From Rhizobium sp. PP-CC-3A-592 (GTDB lineage: Bacteria > Pseudomonadota > Alphaproteobacteria > Rhizobiales > Rhizobiaceae): a stretch of DNA of 58,476 nucleotides. The notes below the pieces were generated by a model. That model was not told where the DNA came from and ran no database searches. It saw only the letters and a list, made by a program, of their open reading frames with translations. Below are positions 15,955 to 24,937 of the stretch, in pieces. Positions within the stretch are counted from its first letter, which is position 1. The number at the start of each line of letters is the position of its first letter. The stretch spans positions 1-58,476 of the forward strand of contig NZ_QJSR01000011.1 in the NCBI RefSeq assembly GCF_003217095.1, written 5' to 3'. The translations under genes were made by a program, and so were the position numbers.

Positions 15955-16724
15955 CGCCCACTGCTCCGGTCAAGCGGCCGCGGATCGGTTTCGTCAGCCT
16001 TGGACAGGGGCCGCGCCCCGATCTCGACGCCGTGCACCGACGCATACTGGCAGCGCTCAGTCTCGACGTCGATATCGTCTGGCGCCATTCACTCGATCAT
16101 CATGCCGAGGCCGTTGTGGCTCCTAGGCGGGCGGTCGATGGCATGCCCGCAATTTCCTCGAATATTCGCCAGCCGGGTACGACAGGTCCGCTGGGGGAAG
16201 GCTGGACGACGCGCTGGTTCGACCGTGACAGCTTCACTGCGCCGGTCCAGGCCTGCATCGACGATCTCGAGGCAACGGAAAACGTTGCACTGACCGTGGT
16301 CTGCGCGGCCGAGGAATTTCCCGATGGCGCCTTTCGCGCCCGTCGCCCCGTCGTCCTGCCGGCGCAGGCTCTCGCAGCCCATGCGCAGTGTGTGGCGCTT
16401 GCCAAGCCGGATGCCGTCATCGGTCTCCTGGTCTATGGCGACCGGCAGCGCCAGCAGCAGATCGACGGCTGGGCGGCAAAGCCATGGGCGCGACATCTTT
16501 CCTTCGTCTTCAGCGGAGCCGGCCGCGACCCGGCGAGGGCCGTTGCGGACCTCGCGCCGCATTCGCCGGATCTCGTCCTCGTCTGGGCCTATGGTGCGGC
16601 TTTGGGCAGTGCGGAGACGTTGCGCTCTGCACTCGGCGTGCCGGTTATTCTTGCCGCCACCGCATCCCTGTCGATGGCCGCGCATCTGATCGTCGCCCCG
16701 GCCTCGCAGGAGGTGCTCGAATGA
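15951..16724 (+). CDS. AroM-like protein
   Basis: About 257 residues, resembling the AroM family, itself related to the Asp/Glu racemase fold. Visible are RIGFVSLGQGPRPDLD near the N-terminus, a central VALTVVCAAEEFPDG stretch and a C-terminal PDLVLVWAYGAALGSAET. The biochemical role of AroM proteins is not established. I chose the ATG at 15951 because it forms an ATGA overlap with the previous permease; the ATG 12 bases earlier (15939) also has GGAG before it and cannot be excluded. Its place between two permease genes ties it to this importer. Confidence 0.7.
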   Translation: MTPTAPVKRPRIGFVSLGQGPRPDLDAVHRRILAALSLDVDIVWRHSLDHHAEAVVAPRRAVDGMPAISSNIRQPGTTGPLGEGWTTRWFDRDSFTAPVQACIDDLEATENVALTVVCAAEEFPDGAFRARRPVVLPAQALAAHAQCVALAKPDAVIGLLVYGDRQRQQQIDGWAAKPWARHLSFVFSGAGRDPARAVADLAPHSPDLVLVWAYGAALGSAETLRSALGVPVILAATASLSMAAHLIVAPASQEVLE

Positions 16725-17374
16725 TCGATATCGGCTCTCTGTACGCTCCGCTCCTCATCTTTCTAGGGGCCGTGGGTCAGGCGCTTCTGCTCCTTTTCGT
16801 CTCCGGCGTGATTGCCGCCCTGATCGGCGGGCTCCTGACGCTTGCCGACATCGCCGGCGGCCGCCTCGTCCGCATCCCTATCGGGATCTACAGCTGGCTT
16901 GCACAGACGACACCGCCGTTGATCCTGCTGTTTCTTGCCTTCTATGGCCCATCGGCGCTCGGCTGGTTCATCCGCCCGATGACCGCCGCCATCATCGCCT
17001 TCGCCTTCTTTGCCGCCGCCTACTACTACGAGATCTTTCGCGCCGCCTTCAATGGCGTGCCGCGCGACCAGTTCGAGGCGGCGCTGGCCCTTGGCATTCC
17101 GCCGCACCGTTTCGCGCTTCGGGTGGTCATTCCGCAGATGGCCCGGATCGCCGCCGGCCCCTTCATCGGCCGCACGACGGTGCTTTTCAAGGAAACCTCG
17201 CTCGCCTCCGCCATTTCGGTCGGCGAGATCATGAACGCCAGCAGTGGCTTCATCTATTCGGGCGCCAATCCGCTGACGATGATCGCTCTCGCCGGGATGA
17301 TTTACGCCACGATCAATCTTTCCATGCTCGCGCTCGAAAGCCGCCTTTCGGCAAGGTGTGGTGCGGCATGGTAA
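16721..17374 (+). CDS. Amino-acid-type ABC importer permease, second subunit
   Basis: A 217-residue permease of the polar-amino-acid family with about five transmembrane segments. The EAA loop reads QFEAALALGIPPHRFALRVV and is followed by KETSLASAISVGEIMNAS, a family hallmark. The ATG at 16721 overlaps the AroM-like stop as ATGA, so the longer upstream open frame can be ignored. Its stop lies within the start region of the ATPase gene. Confidence 0.92.
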   Translation: MIDIGSLYAPLLIFLGAVGQALLLLFVSGVIAALIGGLLTLADIAGGRLVRIPIGIYSWLAQTTPPLILLFLAFYGPSALGWFIRPMTAAIIAFAFFAAAYYYEIFRAAFNGVPRDQFEAALALGIPPHRFALRVVIPQMARIAAGPFIGRTTVLFKETSLASAISVGEIMNASSGFIYSGANPLTMIALAGMIYATINLSMLALESRLSARCGAAW

Positions 17375-18138
17375 CGCGCGCGAAACCCCGCGAGCCGGTG
17401 GCGGCCTTGTCGCCCCGCCTGATGGTGGAGATGCGCGGCGTCAGTCTGATCATCAATGGCAAGGCCATTCTCAACGCTGTCGATCTCGACGTGTGGGCCG
17501 GCCAGACGGTCGCCATCATCGGGCCGAGCGGCTCAGGCAAAACGACGCTCCTGCGCGCCATCAATCATTTGGCGCGCCCGAGCGCCGGTGAGATCCGGCT
17601 GGACGGGGACCGCATCGACCGGCAGGCCGCACGGCTGCGGGCGCAGCGCGCCGGGATCGGCATGGTTTTCCAGAATTTCAACCTGTTTCGCAACATGACG
17701 GCCCTCGAGAATGTCATGTTCGCCCCGGTCGCCACCGGCCGCGCCCGTGTCGCGGAGGCAGAGACGCGCGCGCGCAAACTGATCGCTCGCGTCGGCCTTT
17801 CGGACAAATGCGGATCATATCCCTCGGAGTTGTCGGGTGGCCAGCAGCAACGGATTGCGATTGCCCGCGCGCTGGCGATGGAGCCCAAGGTGATGCTGTT
17901 CGATGAGGCGACGTCCGCCCTGGATCCGGAGTTCGCCCGCGAGGTGCTGGACGTCATGTCCGACCTGTCCGCAAGCGGCATGACCATCGTCGCTGTAACA
18001 CACGAAATGGGTTTTGCCCGCAAGGTCGCCGACCGTATCGTGTTCATGGAGGCCGGATCGATCCTTGCCGACGGCACACCGGACGATCTCTTCTCCGAGG
18101 CAGCGCCCCTGCGTGTAAAACGCTTTCTGACTTCATGA
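17368..18138 (+). CDS. Amino-acid-type ABC importer ATP-binding protein
   Basis: A 256-residue ATPase of the GlnQ/HisP type. Walker A is GPSGSGKTT near residue 50, the Q-loop MVFQNFNLFRNMTALENV is characteristic of amino-acid importers, the signature is LSGGQQQRIAIARAL, Walker B VMLFDEATSALDPE and the H-loop VTHEMGFARKVADRI. The ATG at 17368 overlaps the permease stop by 7 bases. It completes the second importer. Confidence 0.93.
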   Translation: MVTRAKPREPVAALSPRLMVEMRGVSLIINGKAILNAVDLDVWAGQTVAIIGPSGSGKTTLLRAINHLARPSAGEIRLDGDRIDRQAARLRAQRAGIGMVFQNFNLFRNMTALENVMFAPVATGRARVAEAETRARKLIARVGLSDKCGSYPSELSGGQQQRIAIARALAMEPKVMLFDEATSALDPEFAREVLDVMSDLSASGMTIVAVTHEMGFARKVADRIVFMEAGSILADGTPDDLFSEAAPLRVKRFLTS

Positions 18139-18148
18139 AGGTATCTGC

Positions 18149-19513
18149 ATGACCATCGATCATCTTGTTCGCGGGACGCTCGTCCTGCCCGAAGGACCGC
18201 TGGAAGGCGGCTGGCTCGCAATGGCCGACGCCCGCATCGTGGCGATCGGCACGGGAGACGCGCCGGCGGCTGCAAGCGTGTTCGACGCGAGGGAGGGGCT
18301 TGTCCTTCCCGGTGTCATCGACGGGCAGACCCATGCCGGAAGCTATGGCGGTCTTTCGGGCCTGCGCTCCACCACGCGCTCGGCGGTCGCGGGCGGCGTG
18401 ACGACCATTGTCGACATGCCCTACGACAATCCGGCTCCCGTCCATACGAAGGAACGGCTTGATGAGAAGATCGCCGCCATCCGTGCGCATGCACACGGCA
18501 ATGTCGCGCTCTATGGAACCCTCATGCCAGGCCAGTCGGCGGGCGACCTGCAAGCGCTGATCGATGGGGGCGTGGTCGCATTCAAGATCTCGACCTTCGA
18601 GAGCAGCCCGACACGGTTTCCGCGCATTGCTGCCAGCCAGATGCTCGACATGTTCGAAGCGCTGGCTTCCAGCAACATTCCGCTCGGGGTACACAACGAG
18701 GATCAGGATATCGTCGCCGCTCGCATTCGCGCCGCGAAGACGGCAGGGCGGGAGGGCATTGCCGCGCATTCCGACAGCCGGCCACTTGCGGCCGAGCTTG
18801 CCGCGACCGCGCATTTCCTGGAACTGGGCGCTGCCGCCGGTGCTCATGCGCATATCGTCCACCTGAGCGCGGCGAGAGGCTTTGGCCTTGTTGAATCCTA
18901 TGCGCGCGAGGGCTTTCGCGCGACCGGAGAGTTGTGCGTCCATTATCTGTGGTTCGATCCCGTTGCCGATGGTGAAGAGCTTGGCGCGCGGATGAAGGTC
19001 AATCCGCCGATCCGCCCGCATATGATCGAGGCGCTTTGGCGGGAGGTCGCGGCCGGGCGCGTCGCCTTCATCAGTTCGGACCATTCGAGCTGGCCGATCG
19101 ACAACAAAAATACCCCGTCGATCTTTGATGCCGGCGCCGGTGTCCCCGGTCTCGAAACGCTTCTGCCGGCCTTCTTCACCGGCGCTGCGCGCCGCGGACT
19201 GGACGCCCCGTCCCTGACCGTTGCGCAGCTCTGCGAGCGGCCCGCACGCTTCTTCGGCCTCTGGCCGGAAAAGGGATCGCTCCGCGTCGGCGCGGATGCG
19301 GATATCGTCATTCTGTCCCGTCGGCCGCAGGTCTGGAATTCGGCCAATGCCCATGACGATCTGCACTGGAGCCCGTTCGATGGTCGGACATTCGATGTTC
19401 GCGTCGCGCGCACCTATGTCGGGGGAGCGCTTGCCTTTGACGGGACCGATATCACCAATCAGCCCGGCGACGGGCGCTATGTCGGGCGGGGTACGTCCGC
19501 CTGGTTTGCATGA
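18149..19513 (+). CDS. Dihydroorotase/allantoinase-like amidohydrolase
   Basis: A 454-residue cyclic amidohydrolase. The usual metal ligands are mostly present: the carboxylated-Lys candidate in VVAFKISTFES, His in LGVHNEDQDI, His in AHAHIVHLSAARG and Asp in FISSDHSSW. The N-terminal D-X-H-X-H motif instead reads DGQTH (GVIDGQTHAGSYGG), with Gln for the first His. As far as I recall, this variant marks a subfamily of dihydroorotase-like proteins, so it is probably natural. Canonical members open cyclic amides (hydantoins, dihydropyrimidines, allantoin). Here it lies just after an amino-acid importer and before a DapA-like gene, so it may open a cyclic amide that has been imported. Confidence 0.82.
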   Translation: MTIDHLVRGTLVLPEGPLEGGWLAMADARIVAIGTGDAPAAASVFDAREGLVLPGVIDGQTHAGSYGGLSGLRSTTRSAVAGGVTTIVDMPYDNPAPVHTKERLDEKIAAIRAHAHGNVALYGTLMPGQSAGDLQALIDGGVVAFKISTFESSPTRFPRIAASQMLDMFEALASSNIPLGVHNEDQDIVAARIRAAKTAGREGIAAHSDSRPLAAELAATAHFLELGAAAGAHAHIVHLSAARGFGLVESYAREGFRATGELCVHYLWFDPVADGEELGARMKVNPPIRPHMIEALWREVAAGRVAFISSDHSSWPIDNKNTPSIFDAGAGVPGLETLLPAFFTGAARRGLDAPSLTVAQLCERPARFFGLWPEKGSLRVGADADIVILSRRPQVWNSANAHDDLHWSPFDGRTFDVRVARTYVGGALAFDGTDITNQPGDGRYVGRGTSAWFA

Positions 19514-19532
19514 AGACAACGGAGAAAAGCAC

Positions 19533-20453
19533 ATGTCCCTTATCTCGCCGAAAACAAGCGGCGTGTTCGTCATCGCCGTAACGCCCTTCGACGAGGCGGG
19601 CGGCATTGATCGCGACAGCATTGCCACCATGGTGGATTTCTACTTCGACAAGGGCGCTGACGGCCTGACGATCCTCGGCATGATGGGCGAGGCGCCTAAG
19701 CTGACCCAAGCCGAATCGATCCTCGTCACGCGCGATACGCTGGCCCGAGCCGACGGCCGGCCGGTCGTCGTTGGCGTTTCGGCACCGGGCCTTGCCGCCG
19801 TCAGCGAGCTGACGAAGGCCGTTATGGATCTTGGCGCCGCCGGCGTCATGGTCGCGCCGCCCCACAACCTGAGAACCGACGACCAGATCATCGGCTATTA
19901 CCGCAGTGTGGTGGATGCGGTCGGTGCCGACGTCCCGCTGGTCCTACAGGACTTCCCTTTGGCGACCGGCGTCTCGATTGCGCCCCGGATCCTGGGAGCG
20001 ATCTTCGAGGCGCTGCCAAGTATCGTCATGCTAAAGCACGAGGACTGGCCGGGCCTCTCGAAGATCACCGAACTTCGGGAGGCGGAAAGCAGGGGCCGGC
20101 GACGGACGTCGATCCTGTGCGGAAATGGCGGCATGTTCCTGACCGAGGAAATGCGCCGGGGAGCCGATGGCGCCATGACCGGCTTTGCCTATCCCGAAAT
20201 GATGGTTGGCGTCTGCGCCTTGAACGCGCAGGGGCGGTTCGAGGCTGCGCAGGATCTCTTCGACGCTTACCTGCCACTGGCGCGCTACGAGCAGCAACCG
20301 GGGCTTGGCCTTGCCGTTCGCAAATATGTTCTGGCGCGCCGTGGCGCCATTGCAAGTGCCGACCAGCGCCGGCCCGGCGCCGTACTCGATGCGCGCGCCA
20401 TCGCAGATGTCGAAACGCTGATCGCGCGTCAGACGCGCAAACTGGAGATGTGA
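19533..20453 (+). CDS. DapA-family (dihydrodipicolinate synthase-like) aldolase or lyase
   Basis: A 306-residue protein of the DHDPS/N-acetylneuraminate lyase family with a TIM-barrel fold. The N-terminal GVFVIAVTPFDEAGGID and LTILGMMGEAPKLTQAE match the family start and phosphate-like loop. The Schiff-base lysine is present in IVMLKHEDWPG. The position of the conserved active-site Tyr is Gln (VPLVLQDFPLATG), seen in a subgroup of the family. The ATG at 19533 has GGAGAAAA before it; the longer upstream open frame is the shadow of the previous gene. It probably makes or breaks a C-C bond to pyruvate or a similar keto acid. Confidence 0.85.
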   Translation: MSLISPKTSGVFVIAVTPFDEAGGIDRDSIATMVDFYFDKGADGLTILGMMGEAPKLTQAESILVTRDTLARADGRPVVVGVSAPGLAAVSELTKAVMDLGAAGVMVAPPHNLRTDDQIIGYYRSVVDAVGADVPLVLQDFPLATGVSIAPRILGAIFEALPSIVMLKHEDWPGLSKITELREAESRGRRRTSILCGNGGMFLTEEMRRGADGAMTGFAYPEMMVGVCALNAQGRFEAAQDLFDAYLPLARYEQQPGLGLAVRKYVLARRGAIASADQRRPGAVLDARAIADVETLIARQTRKLEM

Positions 20454-20456
20454 ATT

Positions 20457-21215
20457 ATGGACTTCGGGATTTCGGGGAAGCGTGCGCTCGTGCTAGGTGC
20501 AAGCCGTGGGTTGGGAGCGGCGATTGCCGCCGGATTGGCAGCGGAAGGCGTGACCGTACTCGCCGCTGCCCGCAGCATCGACGCGATGGCGCAGTGCGAT
20601 CGTATCCGGCCTTTGAAGGTCGATCTGGCCGACGTGGCCTCCGTTGCGGCCCTCATCGAGACCGTCAAGGCTGAGGGTGGCGTCGATATTCTCGTCAACA
20701 ACGGCGGAGGTCCGGTACCCGGCCCCGCGCTCGGCCAGAGCGCGCAAGGCTGGAGCACTGCCTTTTCGAGCATGGCGGTGGCACTGTTCACGATCACGGA
20801 CGGTCTGATCGGCGGCATGATCGAGGCCGGCTGGGGCAGGGTTATCACCATCGGATCGTCCGGCATCGCTCAGCCCATTCCTAATCTGGCGATATCGAAC
20901 GGTGTGCGCAGTGCGGTTTCCGGTTGGTCGAAGACGCTTGCTGGGGAGGTCGCCCGCCATGGCGTTACCGTCAACATGATTCTGCCCGGCCGGATCGATA
21001 CCGATCGCGTCCGGTCGCTCGACGCTTCACGCGCCGAACGCACCGGCATATCCGTGGCAGATGTCCAGTCTTCCTCCAGAACCGAGATCCCGGCCGGTCG
21101 CTACGGAACGCCAGAGGAGTTCGCAGCCGTTGCGACATTCCTTGCCAGCCGCCAGGCCAGTTACATCACCGGCTCGGCAATCCGGGTAGACGGCGGAATG
21201 ATCAAGGGCTTGTAA
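20457..21215 (+). CDS. SDR-fold protein lacking the YxxxK catalytic motif
   Basis: A 252-residue short-chain dehydrogenase/reductase fold. The cofactor loop LVLGASRGLGAAIA, VDLADVA and DILVNNGGGP are normal. Where the catalytic Tyr-X-X-X-Lys should be, the sequence reads NLAISNGVRSAV, so Leu replaces Tyr and Asn replaces Lys; the preceding Ser region (TIGSSGIAQP) remains. The C-terminus ITGSAIRVDGGMIKGL is typical. Proteins with this L-x-x-x-N pattern form a known-looking subgroup of FabG-like SDRs, so it is unlikely to be a sequencing error. Whether it is an active reductase is unclear. It is 3 bases after the DapA-family gene and ends the operon. Confidence 0.85.
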   Translation: MDFGISGKRALVLGASRGLGAAIAAGLAAEGVTVLAAARSIDAMAQCDRIRPLKVDLADVASVAALIETVKAEGGVDILVNNGGGPVPGPALGQSAQGWSTAFSSMAVALFTITDGLIGGMIEAGWGRVITIGSSGIAQPIPNLAISNGVRSAVSGWSKTLAGEVARHGVTVNMILPGRIDTDRVRSLDASRAERTGISVADVQSSSRTEIPAGRYGTPEEFAAVATFLASRQASYITGSAIRVDGGMIKGL

Positions 21216-21289
21216 GGTTCGTGCAAAGATTATTGCCGTCGCTTTTCAGCATCGCGGCCGGATCAATTTAACCTGAGCGTCACCGGCCG

Positions 21290-21580
21290 GCGCGGCGAGC
21301 CCGTTAGCCACGGGTCCATCCTTACCTGGCGCAGCATGTTTTTTGGAATCGCCGGACCTTCCCGCCGCACGCAGCCTGGCGTCACGTCGAAGGTCGGCAA
21401 ATGGATCGGGAGGCGCTGGAGCGCGCCGGTACTTTTGGCAAGGATATCCGGTCTCTGAAGCCCGACATCGTCATCGACATGATTTGCTTCACAAAACCCA
21501 GCGCTGAAATGCTGGTTAAAGCGCTGTCTGGTCAAGGCGTGAATTTACGCCAGATGCCCAATTACTTTGTCAGCCTATAG
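21290..21580 (+). pseudogene. Relic of an NAD-dependent epimerase/dehydratase
   Basis: The frame ending at the TAG at 21580 reads WRHVEGRQMDREALERAGTF, then GKDIRSLKPDIVIDMICFT and EMLVKALSGQ. This is the segment of NAD-dependent epimerase/dehydratase proteins that follows the nucleotide-binding loop (W-V-DR-E-GTFG-I-L-D-VID-ICF). Upstream, the N-terminal nucleotide-binding loop is not recognisable, and downstream the frame ends abruptly. Only about 60 residues survive, so it cannot be functional. Confidence 0.6.
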
Positions 21581-21702
21581 CTCTGGGGTGGACCCCGCAT
21601 CGTCATCTGTGGCTTGCAGGAGCAGAGGCCCGTCACCCGGTTAACGCCTGCCGTGCGTCAGTCGATATCGATTATCGCCCGCAGCGCGCAGGCTGCTGAG
21701 AG

Positions 21703-21767
21703 ATAGCACGATCATGATAACATGGAACCGACGTTATAGCGCGAGCCGCACAGCCTGATAGTTTGCC
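21703..21767. repeat. 65-base element similar to 31568-31632 (copy 1)
   Basis: This segment aligns without gaps to 31568-31632 at roughly 70 percent by eye. The best blocks are ATAGCACGA-CATGA, GTTATAGCGC and GCCTGATA. It lies upstream of the peroxiredoxin. The second copy covers the end of an araC gene and the DNA after it, so this copy may be the relic of a similar araC 3' end, or both may carry a shared regulatory element. Confidence 0.45.
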
Positions 21768-21851
21768 CAAATAGATTGGCATCAATAGCCAGGTCTTCAG
21801 CGTCCACAAATACGCAAGAGCGGTTCGCCACGGCCCGAATGGAGTAACAAT

Positions 21852-22511
21852 ATGAGCCTGCGCATAAACGACATGGCACCCGATTTTTTAGCCGATACCT
21901 CTCAAGGTCCGATATCCTTTCACCAATGGATCGGCGAGCACTGGGCCGTTCTTTTTTCCCACCCTAAGAACTTTACCCCGGTCTGCACGACTGAACTGGG
22001 AGCCATGGCAGGGCTTCAAGGTGATTTTCGCAGACGTGGAGTGAAGATCATTGGTATTTCAGTTGATCCTGTTGAAAGTCACGCGAAATGGAAGGAAGAC
22101 ATTAAGACCGCGACCGGCTTCGACGTGGGCTATCCCTTGATCGGGGACAAGGATCTCAACATTGCGAAGCTTTACGACATGCTCCCGTCTGATGTTGGCA
22201 TTAGTTCAGATGGTCGCACGCCCGCTGACAACGCAACAGTACGCTCAGTGTTTCTCATCGGCCCGGACAAGAGGATCAAGCTGATACTCGCCTACCCAAT
22301 GACCACGGGCAGAAACTTCGACGAAATTCTCCGGTCAATCGACTCGGTTCAGCTTACAGCGAAGTACCAAGTAGCAACCCCTGCGAATTGGCGACCTGGC
22401 CAAGATGTCATCATAACTGCCGCGGTCTCCGACCAAGAAGCGGTGCAGCGCTTCGGCTCATTCGAAACCGTTTTGCCTTATCTTAGGACAACAAAGCAGC
22501 CGAAAGATTGA
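21852..22511 (+). CDS. 1-Cys peroxiredoxin (Prx6 type)
   Basis: A 219-residue peroxiredoxin. The catalytic loop FTPVCTTELG has the peroxidatic Cys45, and the later part (GYPLIGDKDLNIAKLYDML and the long C-terminal region ending VLPYLRTTKQ) is that of the Prx6/1-Cys group, which reduces hydrogen peroxide or lipid peroxides in the cytoplasm. Length and the NFTPVCTTE signature fit. Its neighbour downstream is a persulfide-dioxygenase-like hydrolase, so the two may form a small thiol and peroxide defence set, although about 300 bases separate them. Confidence 0.93.
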   Translation: MSLRINDMAPDFLADTSQGPISFHQWIGEHWAVLFSHPKNFTPVCTTELGAMAGLQGDFRRRGVKIIGISVDPVESHAKWKEDIKTATGFDVGYPLIGDKDLNIAKLYDMLPSDVGISSDGRTPADNATVRSVFLIGPDKRIKLILAYPMTTGRNFDEILRSIDSVQLTAKYQVATPANWRPGQDVIITAAVSDQEAVQRFGSFETVLPYLRTTKQPKD

Positions 22512-22817
22512 TTTTGTGGCATACCAGCGTTGGGGGCCGCGCCGATTGCAGGCGGGTCTTCGACACCGAACTAGATTTTCCTAATCTTCGCCGATCTCTT
22601 GCCTATCAGGCAGTGGATCTGGCTGATGACGAAAAACCGAAACCACCCTTCACTCGACTGATATCAATGTTCCGCTATTGAAGGAGAATTTCCGGCTTAG
22701 TTCTCGATACGGTGAAGCAATTTAACAAGCACGACATGTCTTTCAAGGCAAACTATGAGGTCGATCCAAGCGGAGAAATTTCTCTCTGTGCTTGCTAGGT
22801 CGCAAAGGTAGAGAGCT
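22512..22817. other. Intergenic, possible coding relic
   Basis: About 300 bases between the peroxiredoxin and the MBL hydrolase. A short plus-strand frame ends DTVKQFNKHDMSFKANYEVD before a stop at about 22797, which looks like the tail of a lost gene, but I cannot name the family. No other structure is seen. Confidence 0.3.
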
Positions 22818-23696
22818 ATGGCACAGCCAGAAATCGCCGGATTTTATGATTGCCGTACAGGCAGCATCCAGTATGTTGTGGCATGCCCTAGCACGCGCAA
22901 ATGCGCTATCATCGATCCAGTGCTAGATTTTGACGAAGGGTCAGGCTCGACACAGACGACCAATGCAAATCTCCTCCTCGACTATGTCGAGAGCCAGAAT
23001 TTTGAGCTTGTGTGGATTCTTGATACCCATCCACACGCGGATCATTTCTCGGCCGCGAGTTACCTCCGGTCACGGACTGGCGTGCCGATTGCAATTGGCG
23101 AGCATGTCCGTCTGGTTCAGGAAATCTGGCAGGAAATCTATGACTGCGCGGATATTGTCTGCGACGGGTCGCAGTGGGATCGGTTGTTTCGCGATGGCGA
23201 CAGCTTCAAAATTGGCGATCTGACGGCGCGCGTCATGCACTCGCCGGGGCACACTCTAGCATCAGTCACCTACGTTATTGGAGATGCTGCCTTCATTCAC
23301 GATACAATGTTTATGCCAGACAGCGGTTCGGCTCGCGCCGACTTCCCCGGCGGAAGTGCCCTCGCGCTATGGCAGTCAATTCAGAGTATCCTGAGCCTGC
23401 CGGATGAGACACGCTTGTTCATCGGTCACGACTACCGTCCTGGAGGCCGCGAAGCCGCCTGGGCGACGTCGGTCACAGAGCAAAAGAGAACGAATGTCCA
23501 CCTCGTTGATCAGTCACGAGAGGAGTTCATCCGCCTCCGCGAAGCCCGCGACAAAACATTGCCGATGCCGAAGCTGATCCTGCAAGCACTGCAGGTAAAC
23601 ATACGCGCTGGCGCGCTGCCGGACGTCGAGCAGAATGGACGACGGTATTTGAAGATCCCTCTTGATACATTTCCCGGATCAGCTTGGAGTTCGTAA
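22818..23696 (+). CDS. MBL-fold hydrolase, Blh/persulfide-dioxygenase-like
   Basis: A 292-residue metallo-beta-lactamase-fold protein. The metal motif is THPHADHF (His71, His73, Asp75, His76), with His in SPGHTLAS, Asp in FIHDTMFMPDSGSARADF and His in LFIGHDYRP. The DFPGG and THPHADHFSAASYL pattern match the Blh/ETHE1-like group, which oxidises glutathione persulfide and protects from hydrogen sulfide in rhizobia and Xylella. A BigR-type repressor or sulfurtransferase partner is not visible. The start ATG has a weak AGAG ribosome-binding site. Confidence 0.88.
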   Translation: MAQPEIAGFYDCRTGSIQYVVACPSTRKCAIIDPVLDFDEGSGSTQTTNANLLLDYVESQNFELVWILDTHPHADHFSAASYLRSRTGVPIAIGEHVRLVQEIWQEIYDCADIVCDGSQWDRLFRDGDSFKIGDLTARVMHSPGHTLASVTYVIGDAAFIHDTMFMPDSGSARADFPGGSALALWQSIQSILSLPDETRLFIGHDYRPGGREAAWATSVTEQKRTNVHLVDQSREEFIRLREARDKTLPMPKLILQALQVNIRAGALPDVEQNGRRYLKIPLDTFPGSAWSS

Positions 23697-23950
23697 ATTT
23701 ACCGGTGCTGCCGCGCAGCACGTTCCACGGGCAATTGCGTCGAGATCGCTGATTGGATGGATGCGCATTCCATCTGATCAGCGGCGGTTTGTCGATCGTT
23801 GTGACACCACTATCGATGTATGGCATTGGATACCCAAACCGCTTCGCAACTGCCGCCCGCTGCGCAAACGCCACCTTCGACTGGGTTCGGGAATGTGCAT
23901 GCTCTGCTCTTGTGTTGAGCCGTTGAAACCGGTGAGACCCGTCTATTGCC

Positions 23951-24937
23951 TTAAGACCACGTTTGCTCTTTCGTCATGCTCTCTACGGCGCGCAGGACGA
24001 TGTTACACAGCCACATGTGAGCCGGGTCATGATCGTTGCGACTATGCCATACCCCTCGGAACGTTGAGCTTGCCACCTGATAGGGCGGAAGAGCCATCTC
24101 AAAATCTCCGTCGGCCACAAGAAGGCGCGCAAGCGAGCAGGGGAGAATACTGAGTAAGGTTGTGCCTTTCATCAACGACGGTATTGCCAACGAGTGTGGG
24201 ACGGTTGTGCGATAGCGCGGGGCCGCTCCGATGGCGCCAAGGGCGTCTTGAAGCGCGTTCCGGTCGAACATCTCTGACTGTCGTGCGAGGCCGCGCTCAA
24301 GAATGAAGCCGTCGACAGCACCCTCTTCCTGCCCTCCGACAGAGACGGTTAGCAACGGGTATGTTGCCATGTCCTGTAACGTCAGCTTTCGCCGCGCGGC
24401 TGGATGGCCCTTATGCATGACGATCAGGTCGCCTTCGGTCATGAGAGTAAAGAACCTAAAATGCGCAGGCACCTGCTGAAAAATGCCCAGCGCCAGGTCG
24501 ATCCGGCCAACATCTATCTGCTCTGCCAAATCCAGCCGGGTTGAAGGACGTATAACCAGATGAATTCCCGGCGCCTCGTCCGCCAAGAGCTTGCTTAGTT
24601 GCGCAACGATGACCGCCGTCAGGTGGTCATTCGCGGCAACTACGAATTTCCGGATCGAAGTAGAAGGGTCGAAGTCGTCCACGCCAAGGGTCGCCGAAAT
24701 CTTGTGCAGCGAGCTGCGAAGATCTCCTGCCATGGCATTAGCCCGAGCTGTAGGAATCATTCCGTTAGCGGTACGCACGAACAATTCGTCGCCGACGATA
24801 TTCCGCAGTCGGGTCAACGCATGGCTAACTGCGGAAGAACTCAGGTTTAGCCGCCGTCCTGCACGTAGCAGGTTGCGATCCTCGAACACTGCGTCGAAGA
24901 CCTTGATCAGGTTGAGATCGATCCGTCCGATCGCCAT
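23951..24937 (-). CDS. LysR-family regulator (NodD-like group)
   Basis: A 328-residue LysR protein. The N-terminus RIDLNLIKVFDAVFEDRNLL and LSSSAVSHALTRLRNIVGDE form the helix-turn-helix of the group with the D-L-N-L-x-x-F start, and the C-terminal half is the effector domain (FVVAANDHLTAVIVAQL through WHSRNDHDPAHMWL). I chose the ATG at 24937; the in-frame TTG at 24949 is weaker. It diverges from the exported alpha/beta hydrolase gene, with 152 bases between, so it probably controls that gene and perhaps the reductase after it. Confidence 0.92.
   Translation of the reverse strand: MAIGRIDLNLIKVFDAVFEDRNLLRAGRRLNLSSSAVSHALTRLRNIVGDELFVRTANGMIPTARANAMAGDLRSSLHKISATLGVDDFDPSTSIRKFVVAANDHLTAVIVAQLSKLLADEAPGIHLVIRPSTRLDLAEQIDVGRIDLALGIFQQVPAHFRFFTLMTEGDLIVMHKGHPAARRKLTLQDMATYPLLTVSVGGQEEGAVDGFILERGLARQSEMFDRNALQDALGAIGAAPRYRTTVPHSLAIPSLMKGTTLLSILPCSLARLLVADGDFEMALPPYQVASSTFRGVWHSRNDHDPAHMWLCNIVLRAVESMTKEQTWS

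Noticed and set aside
18044-19630. A 528-residue minus-strand frame opposite the amidohydrolase
   Set aside because: It is a GC-driven shadow of an intact, recognisable gene on the plus strand.
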